64,000 nucleotides of DNA from Pseudomonas sp. MM211 (GCF_020386635.1 NZ_CP081942.1:1674001-1738000); one strand, 5' to 3'; positions 25,464 through 34,800 are shown, counted from the first letter of the stretch. Made by a program: numbers and translations. The notes: generated by a model from the letters alone, not told the origin.

Positions 25464-26906
25464 ATGTTCGCCTTCAGCGAAACCCTGCAACGCCGCTTTG
25501 CCGCCCTACATTCCACTGCCGACTTTTGGTCGCTGCGCCATGTGCGGGAAACCACCGAGCGCTATTGGGTACGCCGCAACGTGGCGCTGGCGCCGTCGTT
25601 TGGTGACGATGCAGGCGCCATGCTCAGTGTGCGTGTCGCTGGCGTGGAGGCCTACGCGGCGACCAGCGATCTCAGCCAGACTGGGCTGCAGGCAGCGCTC
25701 GACAAGGCCGAGCAACTGGCTCGGCAGCTTGCGGGTCGCAATCTGCTCGATATGCATGAGCTACCGGTGCCCCATGAGCAGGCCGACGACGTGATGCCCG
25801 GCTACGAACGATCCCTGGCTAGCCCGGGCCACTGGTACGAGCTGCTGGCGGCCGAGTCGGCGCGGGTGCCGCGTGACGAGCGTTTGGTGGACTGGTACGC
25901 GGGCCTGAGTTTTACCGCCACCGAGCAGATATACCTCAACAGCGTCGGTGCCCGTTTACGGCGTGCTCAGCACTACGTGTTCCCGCAACTGGGCGTTACC
26001 GCCAGCGATGGCGCCGACAGCCAGAGCCGCAGCTTCGGTGGCACTCACCTGGCTCGCCAGGGCGGTGCCGAGGTGATCGATCAGCTGGGTCTGGTTGGTA
26101 CTGCTACGCGTATCGCCGACGAGGCGCTGCAGTTGCTGCTGGCGCCCAACACGCCGAGCGGTCACCGTGACCTGTTGCTGATGCCGGATCAGATGATCCT
26201 GCAGATCCACGAGTCCATCGGCCATCCGCTGGAGCTGGATCGTATCCTCGGTGACGAGCGTAATTTCGCCGGTACCAGCTTTATCCGTCAGGAAGATTTT
26301 GGCAGTTACCCGTACGGCTCGCCGCTGCTCAACGTGACCTTCGACCCGACGGTTTCGGGCGAGCTGGCCAGCTATAGCCATGACGATGACGGTACCCCGG
26401 CGCAGCGTGAGTACCTGATCCGCGAGGGCATCCTGCAGCGACCGCTTGGTGGTGCGCTGTCGCAGTGGCGCAGCGGCCTGGAAGGGGTCGCCAACAGCCG
26501 TGCCTGCAGCTGGAACCGGCCGACCCTCGACCGCATGGCCAACCTCAATGTCGAGCCCGGCACGCAACGCCTGGAGCAGATGATCGGCGGCATCGAGCAC
26601 GGCATTCTGATGAGCAACAACCGCTCCTGGTCGATCGACGATGCGCGCAATAAATTCCAGTTCGGTTGCGAGTGGGGGCGGCTGATCGAGAACGGCGAAC
26701 TCAAGGGCGTGGTGAAGAACCCCAATTACCGCGGTATCTCCGCGCGGTTCTGGCGCAACCTCAAGGCCGTCGGCGATGCCAGTACCTTCGAGGTGCTGGG
26801 CACGCCTTACTGCGGCAAGGGCGAGCCGAATCAGGTGATCCGCGTCGGCCACGCCACCCCGGCGTGCGTGTTCGCCGATATCGATGTGTTTGGAGGGGCT
26901 GCCTGA
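25464..26906 (+). CDS. TldD-like zinc metalloprotease
   Basis: 480-residue member of the TldD/PmbA (modulator of gyrase) family. The HExxxH-type zinc site HESIGHPLELD lies near residue 252 and the C-terminal metal region includes VGHATPACVFADID. TldD is the catalytic half of a TldD/PmbA heterodimer that degrades unfolded peptides and, in some systems, trims peptide antibiotics. It is shorter and more divergent than the housekeeping TldD, so it is probably a second paralogue. ATG 25464 has AGGGAGCC upstream. It overlaps the next gene by one base (TGATG), giving a two-gene operon. Confidence 0.88.
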   Translation: MFAFSETLQRRFAALHSTADFWSLRHVRETTERYWVRRNVALAPSFGDDAGAMLSVRVAGVEAYAATSDLSQTGLQAALDKAEQLARQLAGRNLLDMHELPVPHEQADDVMPGYERSLASPGHWYELLAAESARVPRDERLVDWYAGLSFTATEQIYLNSVGARLRRAQHYVFPQLGVTASDGADSQSRSFGGTHLARQGGAEVIDQLGLVGTATRIADEALQLLLAPNTPSGHRDLLLMPDQMILQIHESIGHPLELDRILGDERNFAGTSFIRQEDFGSYPYGSPLLNVTFDPTVSGELASYSHDDDGTPAQREYLIREGILQRPLGGALSQWRSGLEGVANSRACSWNRPTLDRMANLNVEPGTQRLEQMIGGIEHGILMSNNRSWSIDDARNKFQFGCEWGRLIENGELKGVVKNPNYRGISARFWRNLKAVGDASTFEVLGTPYCGKGEPNQVIRVGHATPACVFADIDVFGGAA

Positions 26907-28225
26907 TGGACGCGCGTCGACACTTCGAGGATCTGCTCGCCTACCTGAATACCCGTCTGCAGGCCGGCGAGGGCTTTACACTGGAGTACCAGGCCGAGGC
27001 CTCGGACTTCATCCGCTTCAACCATGCCCGTGTGCGCCAGGCTGGCCAAGTGCAGCAGTCATACGCCACCCTGGCCCTGTATCAGGGCGAGCGGCATGGC
27101 AATTTCGAGCTGGCCCTGAGCGGGGTGTTCGCGGATGACCAACTGCGCCTCGATCAGGCCCTGCAGCGCCTGCGCGCGGTACTGCCGACACTGGCCGACG
27201 ATCCTTACCTGCGCCTGAATCGTGAAGCCTGGCGCAGTGAAACCGCTGCGGGTCAGGGGATTCAGAACAGCCAGGCCGCCATCGCCCAGATCAATGAGGC
27301 GTCAGCCGGGCTGGATCTGGTCGGCTTCTATGCTGCCGGGCCGCAATATCAGGGCTTCGCCAGCTCCTGGGGCGCCTTCGGCTGGCACGAGGCGAGTAGC
27401 TTCAACTTCGAATTCAGCCTGTTCCATGAAAATGGCCAGGCGGTGAAAAGCAACTACGCCGGGGAACACTGGGATGCCCAGGTCTTCAATCGCAAGCTGG
27501 CGTTCGCCCGCGAGCAGTTGCAGCACCTGGGCAAGCCCGCCCATGAACTGAAACCGGGGGCTTACCGGGCCTACCTGACGCCTGCTGCACTGGAAGAGTT
27601 GTTCGGCCTGTTCGCCTGGGGTTTTTCCGCCCAGGCGCTGGCCACCGGCAGCAGCCCCTTGCAGCGCTTGTTCGTCGGGAGCGCCAGCCTCAGTGCCAAG
27701 GTGACCATCGACGAGCGTATCGAAGGCGGTTTGGCTCCGGCGTTTACCCGCGAGGGCCCGCGTCAGCCGCTGCGGCTGCTGAGCGAAGGGCAGCCCGGCG
27801 AGCGCCTGGTCAGCTCACGCAGCGCAGCCGAATATGGCTTGATAGCCAACGGCGCGGGGACTGGGGAGTATCCGTTGTCGCTGCGTATGCAGGGCGGCGA
27901 TCTGGACGACAGCCAGGCTCTGCAACGGCTCGGCACCGGGCTGTATATCGGCAACCTGTGGTACAGCAACTTCTCCGACCTGCCGGCCGGGCGCCTCACC
28001 GGCATGACCCGTTTCGCCACCTTCTGGGTCGAGGATGGCCGCATCCAGGCACCGGTCAACACCATGCGCTTCGACGATTCGCTGTTCGATTTCCTCGGCC
28101 CGAATCTGGAAGCCCTGACCTGCGAGCCGGAGCTGCTGTTGCCAGGTGGCACCTATGGCGCGCGGCAGACCGGCTCGATGGCGTTGCCCGGCGCGTTGCT
28201 GTCGCGGTTTACCCTGACCTTGTAG
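26906..28225 (+). CDS. PmbA/TldE-like partner protein
   Basis: 439-residue non-catalytic partner of the preceding TldD-like protease. It has the family fold (AEASDFIRFNHARVRQAGQV near the N-terminus, then GFYAAGPQYQGFASSWGAF) but no HExxxH zinc motif, as expected for the E half of the heterodimer. ATG 26906 overlaps the TldD stop. The frame upstream of it is a shadow of the tldD-like gene. No precursor-peptide or maturation gene is adjacent, so its target is unknown. It ends 98 bases before the convergent rlmG, in a repeat. Confidence 0.85.
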   Translation: MDARRHFEDLLAYLNTRLQAGEGFTLEYQAEASDFIRFNHARVRQAGQVQQSYATLALYQGERHGNFELALSGVFADDQLRLDQALQRLRAVLPTLADDPYLRLNREAWRSETAAGQGIQNSQAAIAQINEASAGLDLVGFYAAGPQYQGFASSWGAFGWHEASSFNFEFSLFHENGQAVKSNYAGEHWDAQVFNRKLAFAREQLQHLGKPAHELKPGAYRAYLTPAALEELFGLFAWGFSAQALATGSSPLQRLFVGSASLSAKVTIDERIEGGLAPAFTREGPRQPLRLLSEGQPGERLVSSRSAAEYGLIANGAGTGEYPLSLRMQGGDLDDSQALQRLGTGLYIGNLWYSNFSDLPAGRLTGMTRFATFWVEDGRIQAPVNTMRFDDSLFDFLGPNLEALTCEPELLLPGGTYGARQTGSMALPGALLSRFTLTL

Positions 28226-28240
28226 AGCGCGCTTCACGCT

Positions 28241-28313
28241 CCTGGGTATCGCTGCGCTCAACCGCAGGCTACGACCGTTTCTGTAGCCTGGGTCGAGCGA
28301 AGCGACACCCGGG
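28241..28313. repeat. Two dispersed palindromes between pmbA-like gene and rlmG
   Basis: CCTGGGTATCGCTGCGCTCA...GGCTACG (28241-28273) and GTAGCCTGGGTCGAGCGAAG...CCCGGGG (28282-28313). They share sequence with the pair at 38598-38702. They sit between convergent genes and may also act in termination. Confidence 0.65.
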
Positions 28314-28323
28314 GCCGCGGCGA

Positions 28324-29445
28324 TTACTTGGTCGCCTTCAGCACCACGAACTTCGGCGTTGCCGCCACCTGCTCGACACCCCGGAACAGGCGCGCCAGCT
28401 TGGTGTGGTAACCCAGGTGGCGGTTGCCGACGATCCACAGTTCACCGCCGGTGACCAGTGCGTTGCGGGCCTGCTGGAACATGCGCCAGGCGAGGAAATC
28501 GCCAACCACCTGCTGCTGGTGAAAGGGCGGGTTGCACAACACCAGATCCAGCGAGTCGGCTTCCTGCTCGGCCAGGCCGTCACCGGCGCGGACGGTTACC
28601 GGGCGATCGCCCAAGGCCGCGCGCCAGTTTTCCGCGGCCGATTGCACGGCCATATAGGACTCGTCCACTAAGGTCAGCTCGGCGCTGGGGCTGCTCAATG
28701 CGTAGGCGATGCCCAGCACGCCGTTGCCGCAGCCGAGGTCGGCAACCCGGCGGTTGTCCAGGTGCTTTGGCAAGTGAGGCAGAAAGGCGCGGGTGCCGAT
28801 ATCTAGCCCTTCGCGGCAGAACAGGTTGGCGTGGTTACTCAGTTCGAGTGCCGGTTTGTCGAGGCGATAGCGGGTCGGGTAGGGCGACGTCGGCGCCGCT
28901 TTGGCCTCCGGGGTGGCATGCAGCAGGCGGGCTTTTTTCACCGCCAGCGAGGCCTGCACCGGGCCGATGTATTTCTCCAGCAGATCACCAGCCGCACGGG
29001 GTAGATGCTTGATCATGCCGCCAGCGATCACCTGGGCTTGCGGCGCCAACTGGCCGTGCAAGCGGATCAACTGTTCCTCGAGCAGGGCGAGGGTTTTCGG
29101 CACGCGGATTAGCACCAGATCGAACGGGCCACTGACGCCCTCGCTGGCCGGCACGAAGTTCACCGTATCTTCGGCAAGATCGTTACGCGTCAGGTTGAGA
29201 CGCAGCGCCAGATGGCCCAGATGCGAGTCGCCGCTGCTGGTCACCTGGGCGCGGCCGGCCAGCGCACAGGCCAGGGCGCCAAAGCTGTCGTTGAGCAGCA
29301 GCACGCGCGTGGTGCCTGAAAGCGTCTGCACCTGTTCGAGCAGGTAGGCGTCTGCGGCGTCGAAGGCCTGCAGCGGCATGCCGGGTTGCTCGGGCTGGCG
29401 CTGCAGTTCCAGGGTGGCGAAAGGAGTGACGAAAGACGACGACAT
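28324..29445 (-). CDS. rlmG: 23S rRNA (guanine-1835-N2)-methyltransferase
   Basis: SAM-dependent methyltransferase acting on 23S rRNA G1835 (E. coli numbering). 373 residues in two related halves. The C-terminal catalytic half has the SAM motif VADLGCGNGVLGIAYAL near residue 238 and the N2-guanine motif NPPFHQQQVV near 305, followed by GGELWIVGNRHLGYHTKL. ATG 29445 begins MSSSFVTPFATLEL. The related RsmC/RlmG split is decided by the length and the terminal motif, which favour RlmG. It is convergent with the pmbA-like gene. Confidence 0.9.
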   Translation of the reverse strand: MSSSFVTPFATLELQRQPEQPGMPLQAFDAADAYLLEQVQTLSGTTRVLLLNDSFGALACALAGRAQVTSSGDSHLGHLALRLNLTRNDLAEDTVNFVPASEGVSGPFDLVLIRVPKTLALLEEQLIRLHGQLAPQAQVIAGGMIKHLPRAAGDLLEKYIGPVQASLAVKKARLLHATPEAKAAPTSPYPTRYRLDKPALELSNHANLFCREGLDIGTRAFLPHLPKHLDNRRVADLGCGNGVLGIAYALSSPSAELTLVDESYMAVQSAAENWRAALGDRPVTVRAGDGLAEQEADSLDLVLCNPPFHQQQVVGDFLAWRMFQQARNALVTGGELWIVGNRHLGYHTKLARLFRGVEQVAATPKFVVLKATK

Positions 29446-29758
29446 GCTGATCTCGTGGTGGGTGTGGCGGCGCGCATTCTGCCATGCCGCGGGCGGCGAA
29501 TCTTCAAGCTGTGCTGCAGTTCGCGTTATTGCCGCTTGTTCCGCGGCTGGGGATCGACAAGAATCGCGCCCCTGCCGATAAGGTCAAGCTCACTGACCCT
29601 TTGCCGCAGCCCTTCCAATAATAGTCGCACACCCGCGCCATGCGCCGGGCGTAGCCGACAGCGCTTTGCCGATGCCTCGTTGAGGTCACTCGATAACCCA
29701 TTTCCTTCAGGTGCCTGCCTCGCGCATGCGCCTTTGCCTGCCATTGCCAAGGTGTTGC

Positions 29759-30748
29759 ATGTTCAAGTCCGTTGTCACCATTGCCCTGTCTGCTCTGCTG
29801 CTGGTCTGCACGTCGGTATCCGCTGCCGAGCCCATCGTCATCAAGTTCTCCCACGTGGTTGCCGATGATACCCCCAAGGGCCGAGGCGCCCTACTGTTCA
29901 AACAACTGGTGGAGGAGCGCCTCGGTGCCCAGGTGAAGGTCGAGGTCTACCCCAACTCCACCCTGTTCGGTGACGACGACGAGCTGCAGGCCCTGCGCGA
30001 CGGCAAGGTGCAACTGCTGGCGCCTTCGCTGTCGAAATTCGATGCCTACACCAAGCAGCTGCAGGTGTTCGACCTGCCGTTCCTGTTCGACGATCTGGAA
30101 GCCGTCAAGCGCTTTCAGAAGCGCGAGAAGAGCCGCGAGCTGCTGCGCTCCATGGCCAGCTACGACATCTACGGCCTGGCGTACTGGAACAACGGCATGA
30201 AGCAGCTCTCCGCCAACCGCGCGTTGAAGTTGCCTGCCGATGCCAAGGGCCTGACCTTCCGCATTCAGCCGTCGCCGGTACTGGAAGCGCAGTTCGCGCA
30301 GATCGGCGCCAGCACCAGCAAGATCGCTTTCAGTGAAACCCTGGCGGCGCTGCAGAAGGGCACCGTGCAAGGCGCGGAAAACCCCTGGTCGAACCTGGCC
30401 AGCCAAAAGCTCGACAGTGCCCAGCCGTTCATCACCGAAACCAATCACGGCTCGCTCAACTACATGCTGATCAGCAATTCCAAGTTCTGGGTTAGCATTC
30501 CGTATCAGGTGCGCGTGCAGCTGGAAGCGATCATCGAAGAGGTCAGCTTCAAGGTGAATCAGGACGCCGAAGAGCAGAACCGCAAGAGCCGCGAGCAGAT
30601 CGTCGCTGGCGGTCGCAGCCAGATCCTGCCACTGACCCCCGAGCAGCGCAGCGCTTGGCGTGAAGCGATGCGCCCGGTCTGGCAGGCCTTCGAAGCCGAG
30701 ATCGGTGCCGACGTGCTGCGCGCGGCGCAGACGGTCAATCGTCGCTGA
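29759..30748 (+). CDS. TRAP transporter solute-binding protein, DctP family
   Basis: Periplasmic binding protein of 329 residues that captures an organic acid for a TRAP transporter. A signal peptide ends at VSAAEP (residue 22). The mature part starts IVIKFSHVVADDTPKGRGA and has the family carboxylate-binding region (GLTFRIQPSPVLEAQFAQIG near 165) and GAENPWSNL near 210. ATG 29759 has AAGGTG upstream; an earlier in-frame ATG at 29711 is disfavoured because it spoils the signal peptide. No DctQ or DctM membrane gene is adjacent, so it is an orphan that must work with permeases encoded elsewhere. Confidence 0.9.
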   Translation: MFKSVVTIALSALLLVCTSVSAAEPIVIKFSHVVADDTPKGRGALLFKQLVEERLGAQVKVEVYPNSTLFGDDDELQALRDGKVQLLAPSLSKFDAYTKQLQVFDLPFLFDDLEAVKRFQKREKSRELLRSMASYDIYGLAYWNNGMKQLSANRALKLPADAKGLTFRIQPSPVLEAQFAQIGASTSKIAFSETLAALQKGTVQGAENPWSNLASQKLDSAQPFITETNHGSLNYMLISNSKFWVSIPYQVRVQLEAIIEEVSFKVNQDAEEQNRKSREQIVAGGRSQILPLTPEQRSAWREAMRPVWQAFEAEIGADVLRAAQTVNRR

Positions 30749-30765
30749 TTGACGTCGCTGTAACT

Positions 30766-30797
30766 GATGGGTATCGCTTCGCTCGACCCATCCTACG
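30766..30797. repeat. Palindromic repeat between dctP-like gene and lysR
   Basis: GATGGGT (30766-30772) and ACCCATC (30786-30792) with the inner GCTTCGC/GCTCG core, then CTACG. It contributes the TAG stop of the convergent LysR gene (30793-30795) and may also terminate both transcripts. Confidence 0.65.
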
Positions 30798-31713
30798 AGG
30801 CGCGCAGTTCCTCCAGCAGCAAGCGGGCAGGCGACGAAAGCGGCGAGCCGTGGCGGCTGATCACGCCATAGGGCTCGCTGCGCAACACCTGGGCCAGCTC
30901 CAGGCATGCCAGCTGGCCTGAGCGTGCCGCGTATTGAGCGGTTTCCCGTGGCATCAGCGCGACCAGGTTCGGGTCTTCCTGCAGCAGCATCAGGGTGGCG
31001 AAGGTCGAGGCGGTTTCCAGCGGATAGCGTGGAAACTCCAGCTCGGCGTCGCTGAATGCCCGCTCCAGCACCAGACGCATCGGCATGTTCGCCGGGAACA
31101 CCACCCAGCTGTAGGCTGCCAACTGCGCCAGGCTCAGGCCCGGAGTGGCTGCTAGCGGGTGCGCGGGGTTGGCGACCACCTTCAGTTGTTCCTGATGCAG
31201 GCTCAGGCAGTCGTAGTCGTCCGGTCTGCGGCTGACGCTGGTGCGGCAGATGGCCAGATCCAGGCGACCCTGGTCGATCAGGCTGAGCAGGCGTGCGCTG
31301 GTGTCTTCGACGATTTCCACCGACAGCTCTGGCTGACGCGCCCGTAACCGCGACAGCGCACGGGTCAGCTGTGGCACCGCGCCCATGATCACGCCCACCA
31401 CCAGGCGGCCGCCCTGGCCCTGCAGAATCCCCAGCATTTCCTCACGCAGGTGAGCCAGGTCACTGTGGATCAGCCGTGCGTAGCGAATCGCGCAACGCCC
31501 CAGGTCATTGGCTTCCAGCCCCTGGCTGGTGCGCGTGAACAGGCGCATGCCGAACGCTGACTCTATCTCGTTGAGGGCTTTCGTCGCGCCTGGCTGGCTG
31601 ATCGCTACGGCGTCGGCGGCCTTGTGCAGCGAGCCTTGTTCGTCGAGGGCGATCAGCAGGCGCAGCTGTTTCAGGCGCAGTCGGGAAACCAGAGCGGGCA
31701 GGGAAGCGAGCAT
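30793..31713 (-). CDS. LysR-family regulator of the sugar-acid genes
   Basis: DNA-binding regulator of 306 residues. The N-terminal winged helix-turn-helix (LRLLIALDEQGSLHKAADAV then ISQPGATKALNEIE) covers residues 15-60. A LysR substrate domain fills the rest. It is divergent from a GguC-like enzyme and a ketoglutarate-semialdehyde dehydrogenase with a 116-base shared region, so it very likely controls them. This places it functionally near GguR-type regulators of sugar-acid use. ATG 31713 is chosen; an ATG four codons earlier (31725) is possible and neither has a strong ribosome site. Its stop lies in a dispersed repeat. Confidence 0.88.
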   Translation of the reverse strand: MLASLPALVSRLRLKQLRLLIALDEQGSLHKAADAVAISQPGATKALNEIESAFGMRLFTRTSQGLEANDLGRCAIRYARLIHSDLAHLREEMLGILQGQGGRLVVGVIMGAVPQLTRALSRLRARQPELSVEIVEDTSARLLSLIDQGRLDLAICRTSVSRRPDDYDCLSLHQEQLKVVANPAHPLAATPGLSLAQLAAYSWVVFPANMPMRLVLERAFSDAELEFPRYPLETASTFATLMLLQEDPNLVALMPRETAQYAARSGQLACLELAQVLRSEPYGVISRHGSPLSSPARLLLEELRAS

Positions 31714-31829
31714 GGTGATAACCATTAGTTATTGCTTGATCAGAGGCTGTCATTAGGCAGGCTGGCGCTCGCTTCGTAAAGTCTGCTCTGTATCCCTATG
31801 GGCAAGCCATCCAACAAGAGAGATAAGCC

Positions 31830-32825
31830 ATGCGACTGATCCAGTTCGAATCCACCGAAGGCCAGCGCCAGGTTGGCGTTGTCGAAGGCGATGCCATCCG
31901 CACCGTTCGTGGCGTCACCAGCACCCGTGAGTTGGCGCTGGCGGCGATCCGTGCCGGGCACAGCCTGCAGGACGAAGTGAACGGCCTAGGTACCGAGGCT
32001 GGCCCGGCGTATGCCGATCTGCAGCAGGGCGGGCGCATCCTTCCGCCACTGGATCATGAGGACCCGGCCCATTGCCTGGTCACCGGCACCGGCCTGACCC
32101 ACCTCGGCAGCGCCTCGACCCGTGACAAGATGCACCAGCACAAGGCCCAGGACGAAGCCACCCTGACCGACACCATGCGCATGTTTCGCTGGGGGCTCGA
32201 AGGCGGCAAGCCTGGCGCTGGCAAGATTGGCGCCCAGCCAGAGTGGTTCTACAAGGGCGATGGCAGCATCGTCGTGCGCCCGGGCGCCGATCTGCCGGTG
32301 CCGGTGTTCGCCGAGGACGGCGGCGAAGAGCCCGAGCTGGTCGGCCTGTACGTCATCGGTGATGACGGCAAGCCCTACCGCCTCGGTTACGCACTGGGCA
32401 ACGAGTTTTCCGACCACGTGCTGGAACGCCGCAGCTACCTGTACCTGGCCCACTCCAAGCTGCGTTTCTGTGCCTATGGCCCGGAGCTGCGCGTAGGCCA
32501 GTTACCGGCCCATCTGTCCGGCACCAGCCGCATTCACCGTGGCAACGAGGTGTTGTGGGAGAAGGAGTTCCTCAGTGGCGAGGAGAACATGTGCCACAGT
32601 CTGGAGAACCTGGAGTTCCACCACTTCAAGTATCAGCAGTTCCTGCGTCCGGGTGATGTGCATGTGCATTATTTCGGAACCGCTACGCTGTCCTATGCCG
32701 ACGGTATCAAGGCCCAGCCGGGTGATACCTTCGAGATCGAAATGAACGAGTTTGGCGCACCTTTGCGCAATGGGCTGGTGGCGGCCGACGAGCCGCTCGA
32801 GCCGGGCGGCGTGACTGCCCTGTAA
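31830..32825 (+). CDS. GguC/AraD1-family FAH-fold enzyme
   Basis: 331-residue fumarylacetoacetate-hydrolase-fold protein of the AraD1/GguC type. Visible landmarks are CLVTGTGLTHLGSASTRDKM near residue 90, QPEWFYKGDG near 137 and FSDHVLERRSYLYLAHSKLR near 193. Relatives act as dehydratases or related enzymes on 2-keto-3-deoxy sugar acids, feeding 2-ketoglutarate semialdehyde formation. The next gene, 66 bases on, encodes the dehydrogenase for that product. ATG 31830 has AGAGA upstream. The exact substrate (arabinonate, glucarate or other) cannot be told from sequence. Confidence 0.85.
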   Translation: MRLIQFESTEGQRQVGVVEGDAIRTVRGVTSTRELALAAIRAGHSLQDEVNGLGTEAGPAYADLQQGGRILPPLDHEDPAHCLVTGTGLTHLGSASTRDKMHQHKAQDEATLTDTMRMFRWGLEGGKPGAGKIGAQPEWFYKGDGSIVVRPGADLPVPVFAEDGGEEPELVGLYVIGDDGKPYRLGYALGNEFSDHVLERRSYLYLAHSKLRFCAYGPELRVGQLPAHLSGTSRIHRGNEVLWEKEFLSGEENMCHSLENLEFHHFKYQQFLRPGDVHVHYFGTATLSYADGIKAQPGDTFEIEMNEFGAPLRNGLVAADEPLEPGGVTAL

Positions 32826-32891
32826 CCACCAGCCGTCATTCACCGCGGGGCCTCAGGGCCTCGACCGGGTTCTGACCAGGAGGAATATTTC

Positions 32892-34469
32892 ATGTCCGTT
32901 AACGGCCACAACATCATCGGCGGCGCCTACAGCGCCCTCGGCTCCGTGAAGCTGCAGAGCGTCGACGCCACCAGCGGCGAAACGCTGCCGTATGAATTCG
33001 TCGAGGCCACCGCCGAAGAAGTCGACGCCGCTGCCGAAGCTGCGGCCGCTGCCTATCCGGCTTACCGCAGCCTGCCGGCGGCTAAGCGCGCCGATTTCCT
33101 CGATGCAATCGCCGACGAGCTGGACGCCTTGGGTGACGATTTCGTCGCCACCGTATGCAAGGAAACCGCGCTGCCCGCTGGCCGTATCCAGGGTGAACGT
33201 GGCCGTACCAGCGGCCAGATGCGCCTGTTCGCCAACGTGCTGCGCCGTGGAGATTTCTTTGGCGCGCGCATCGACCGCGCGTTGCCGGATCGTCAGCCGC
33301 TGCCGCGCCCGGATATTCGCCAGTACCGCATCGGCCTCGGCCCGGTAGCCGTATTTGGCGCCAGCAACTTCCCGCTGGCCTTCTCCACGGCGGGCGGTGA
33401 CACCGCTTCCGCGCTGGCCGCCGGCTGCCCGGTGGTGTTCAAGGCTCACCCCGGCCATATGGCTACCACCGCACTGGTTGGCGCGGCACTGCTGCGCGCC
33501 GCCGAGAAAACCGGCATGCCGAAAGGTGTGTTCAACATGATCTACGGGGGCATCGTCGGTGCCGCGCTGGTCAAGCATCCGGCCATTCAGGCTGTCGGCT
33601 TCACCGGCTCGCTGCGTGGTGGCCGTGCCCTGTGCGATATGGCAGCAGCCCGCCCGCAGCCGATCCCGGTGTTCGCGGAGATGAGCAGCATCAACCCGGT
33701 CATCCTGCTGCCCGAAGCCCTCAAGGCTCGCGGCGAACAGGTCGCTGGCGAGCTAGCAGCTTCGGTGGTGCTGGGCGCTGGCCAGTTCTGCACCAATCCG
33801 GGCCTGGTGATTGGCATCCGCTCGCCAGAGTTCGACGCCTTTCTGCAGAATCTGACCGCCAAAATGACCGAACAGCCGGCGCAGACCCTCCTCAACCCCG
33901 TTGGCCTCGAGAGTTACGGCAAGGGCGTTGCAGCACTCGCTGCACATCCCGGCATCAGCCATCTGAGCGGCGCTAAACAAGAAGGCAGCCAGGCTCGCCC
34001 GCAACTGTTCAAGGCCGATGTCAGTCTGTTGCTGAACGGCGATGAACGACTGCAGGAAGAGGTCTTCGGCCCGACTACTGTCGTTGTCGAAGTGGCCGAC
34101 AAGGCCGAGCTGCTGACCGCCATCAAGGGGCTGCACGGTCAATTGACTGCCACGCTGATCACCGAGCCGGGCGATCTGGCTGGCAGCGAAGAGCTGTTCG
34201 CGCTGCTCGAGCAGAAAGTCGGGCGCGTGCTGTTCAACGGCTACCCGACCGGCGTAGAAGTCTGCGACTCCATGGTGCACGGCGGCCCGTACCCGGCGAC
34301 GTCCGATGCCCGTGGCACCTCGGTCGGTACCTTGGCCATCGACCGCTTTCTGCGCCCGGTTTGCTATCAGAACTGCCCGGACGCTCTGCTGCCCGACGCT
34401 CTGAAGAATGCCAACCCGCTGGGCATCGCCCGTCTGGTGGATGGCGCCAGCAGCCGCGACGCGTTGTAA
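32892..34469 (+). CDS. 2-Ketoglutaric semialdehyde dehydrogenase (NADP+-type)
   Basis: Aldehyde dehydrogenase of 525 residues that oxidises 2-ketoglutarate semialdehyde to 2-ketoglutarate, the last step of non-phosphorylative pentose and hexarate routes. The catalytic parts are FGASNFPLAFS near residue 156, the general-base glutamate in VFAEMSSINP near 262, and the nucleophile cysteine in GAGQFCTNPG near 299. The start at 32892 has a perfect AGGAGG. It is cotranscribed with the GguC-like gene and ends at a strong terminator. Enzymes for earlier steps are not in the window. Confidence 0.9.
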   Translation: MSVNGHNIIGGAYSALGSVKLQSVDATSGETLPYEFVEATAEEVDAAAEAAAAAYPAYRSLPAAKRADFLDAIADELDALGDDFVATVCKETALPAGRIQGERGRTSGQMRLFANVLRRGDFFGARIDRALPDRQPLPRPDIRQYRIGLGPVAVFGASNFPLAFSTAGGDTASALAAGCPVVFKAHPGHMATTALVGAALLRAAEKTGMPKGVFNMIYGGIVGAALVKHPAIQAVGFTGSLRGGRALCDMAAARPQPIPVFAEMSSINPVILLPEALKARGEQVAGELAASVVLGAGQFCTNPGLVIGIRSPEFDAFLQNLTAKMTEQPAQTLLNPVGLESYGKGVAALAAHPGISHLSGAKQEGSQARPQLFKADVSLLLNGDERLQEEVFGPTTVVVEVADKAELLTAIKGLHGQLTATLITEPGDLAGSEELFALLEQKVGRVLFNGYPTGVEVCDSMVHGGPYPATSDARGTSVGTLAIDRFLRPVCYQNCPDALLPDALKNANPLGIARLVDGASSRDAL

Positions 34470-34491
34470 GCGCTAGCTGCATTGTTAAGAG

Positions 34492-34517
34492 AAAGCCGAC
34501 CTGCGGGTCGGCTTTTT
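34492..34517 (+). terminator. Rho-independent terminator after the dehydrogenase gene
   Basis: GCCGACC-TGC-GGGTCGGC stem followed by TTTTTT, 23 bases past the stop codon. Confidence 0.92.
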
Positions 34518-34539
34518 TGTGGGCGGTGGATGGGGTTCG

Positions 34540-34690
34540 TTCCCCGGGTGTCGCTCCGCTCGACCCGGACTACGGCGGATCTCCTGTGGGAGCGGGCCAT
34601 GCGCGCGAATCGCGGGCATGGCCCGCTCCCACAGACACAGTGGTGTCAGCCAGTAGGGTGGATAACGCGAAGCTTATCCACCAATTACCT
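34540..34690. repeat. REPIN plus flanking palindromes before fpr
   Basis: The stretch 34470-34800 has no gene. It contains a GTCGCTCCGCTCGAC palindrome at 34543-34576, a REPIN whose 17-base arms GTGGGAGCGGGCCATGC lie at 34586-34602 and 34616-34632, and a GGTGGATAA...TTATCCACC palindrome at 34653-34682. The REP unit differs from the one at 20195 (GCGGGCC instead of GAGGCTTTAGCC). Confidence 0.85.
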
Positions 34691-34800
34691 CAAAACCGCT
34701 GCCCCGCCGAACCCGACCGAGCGTTGCCCCTGATCTTTGCCGGTGTTTACCAGCGTGGCTTTGCGCGACACTAGGCGCATGAGTCCCGATGGAGCCGTCG

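Noticed and set aside
30721..30748. A complete TRAP transport operon
   Set aside because: No DctQ or DctM membrane gene follows the binding protein; the next gene is a convergent LysR.
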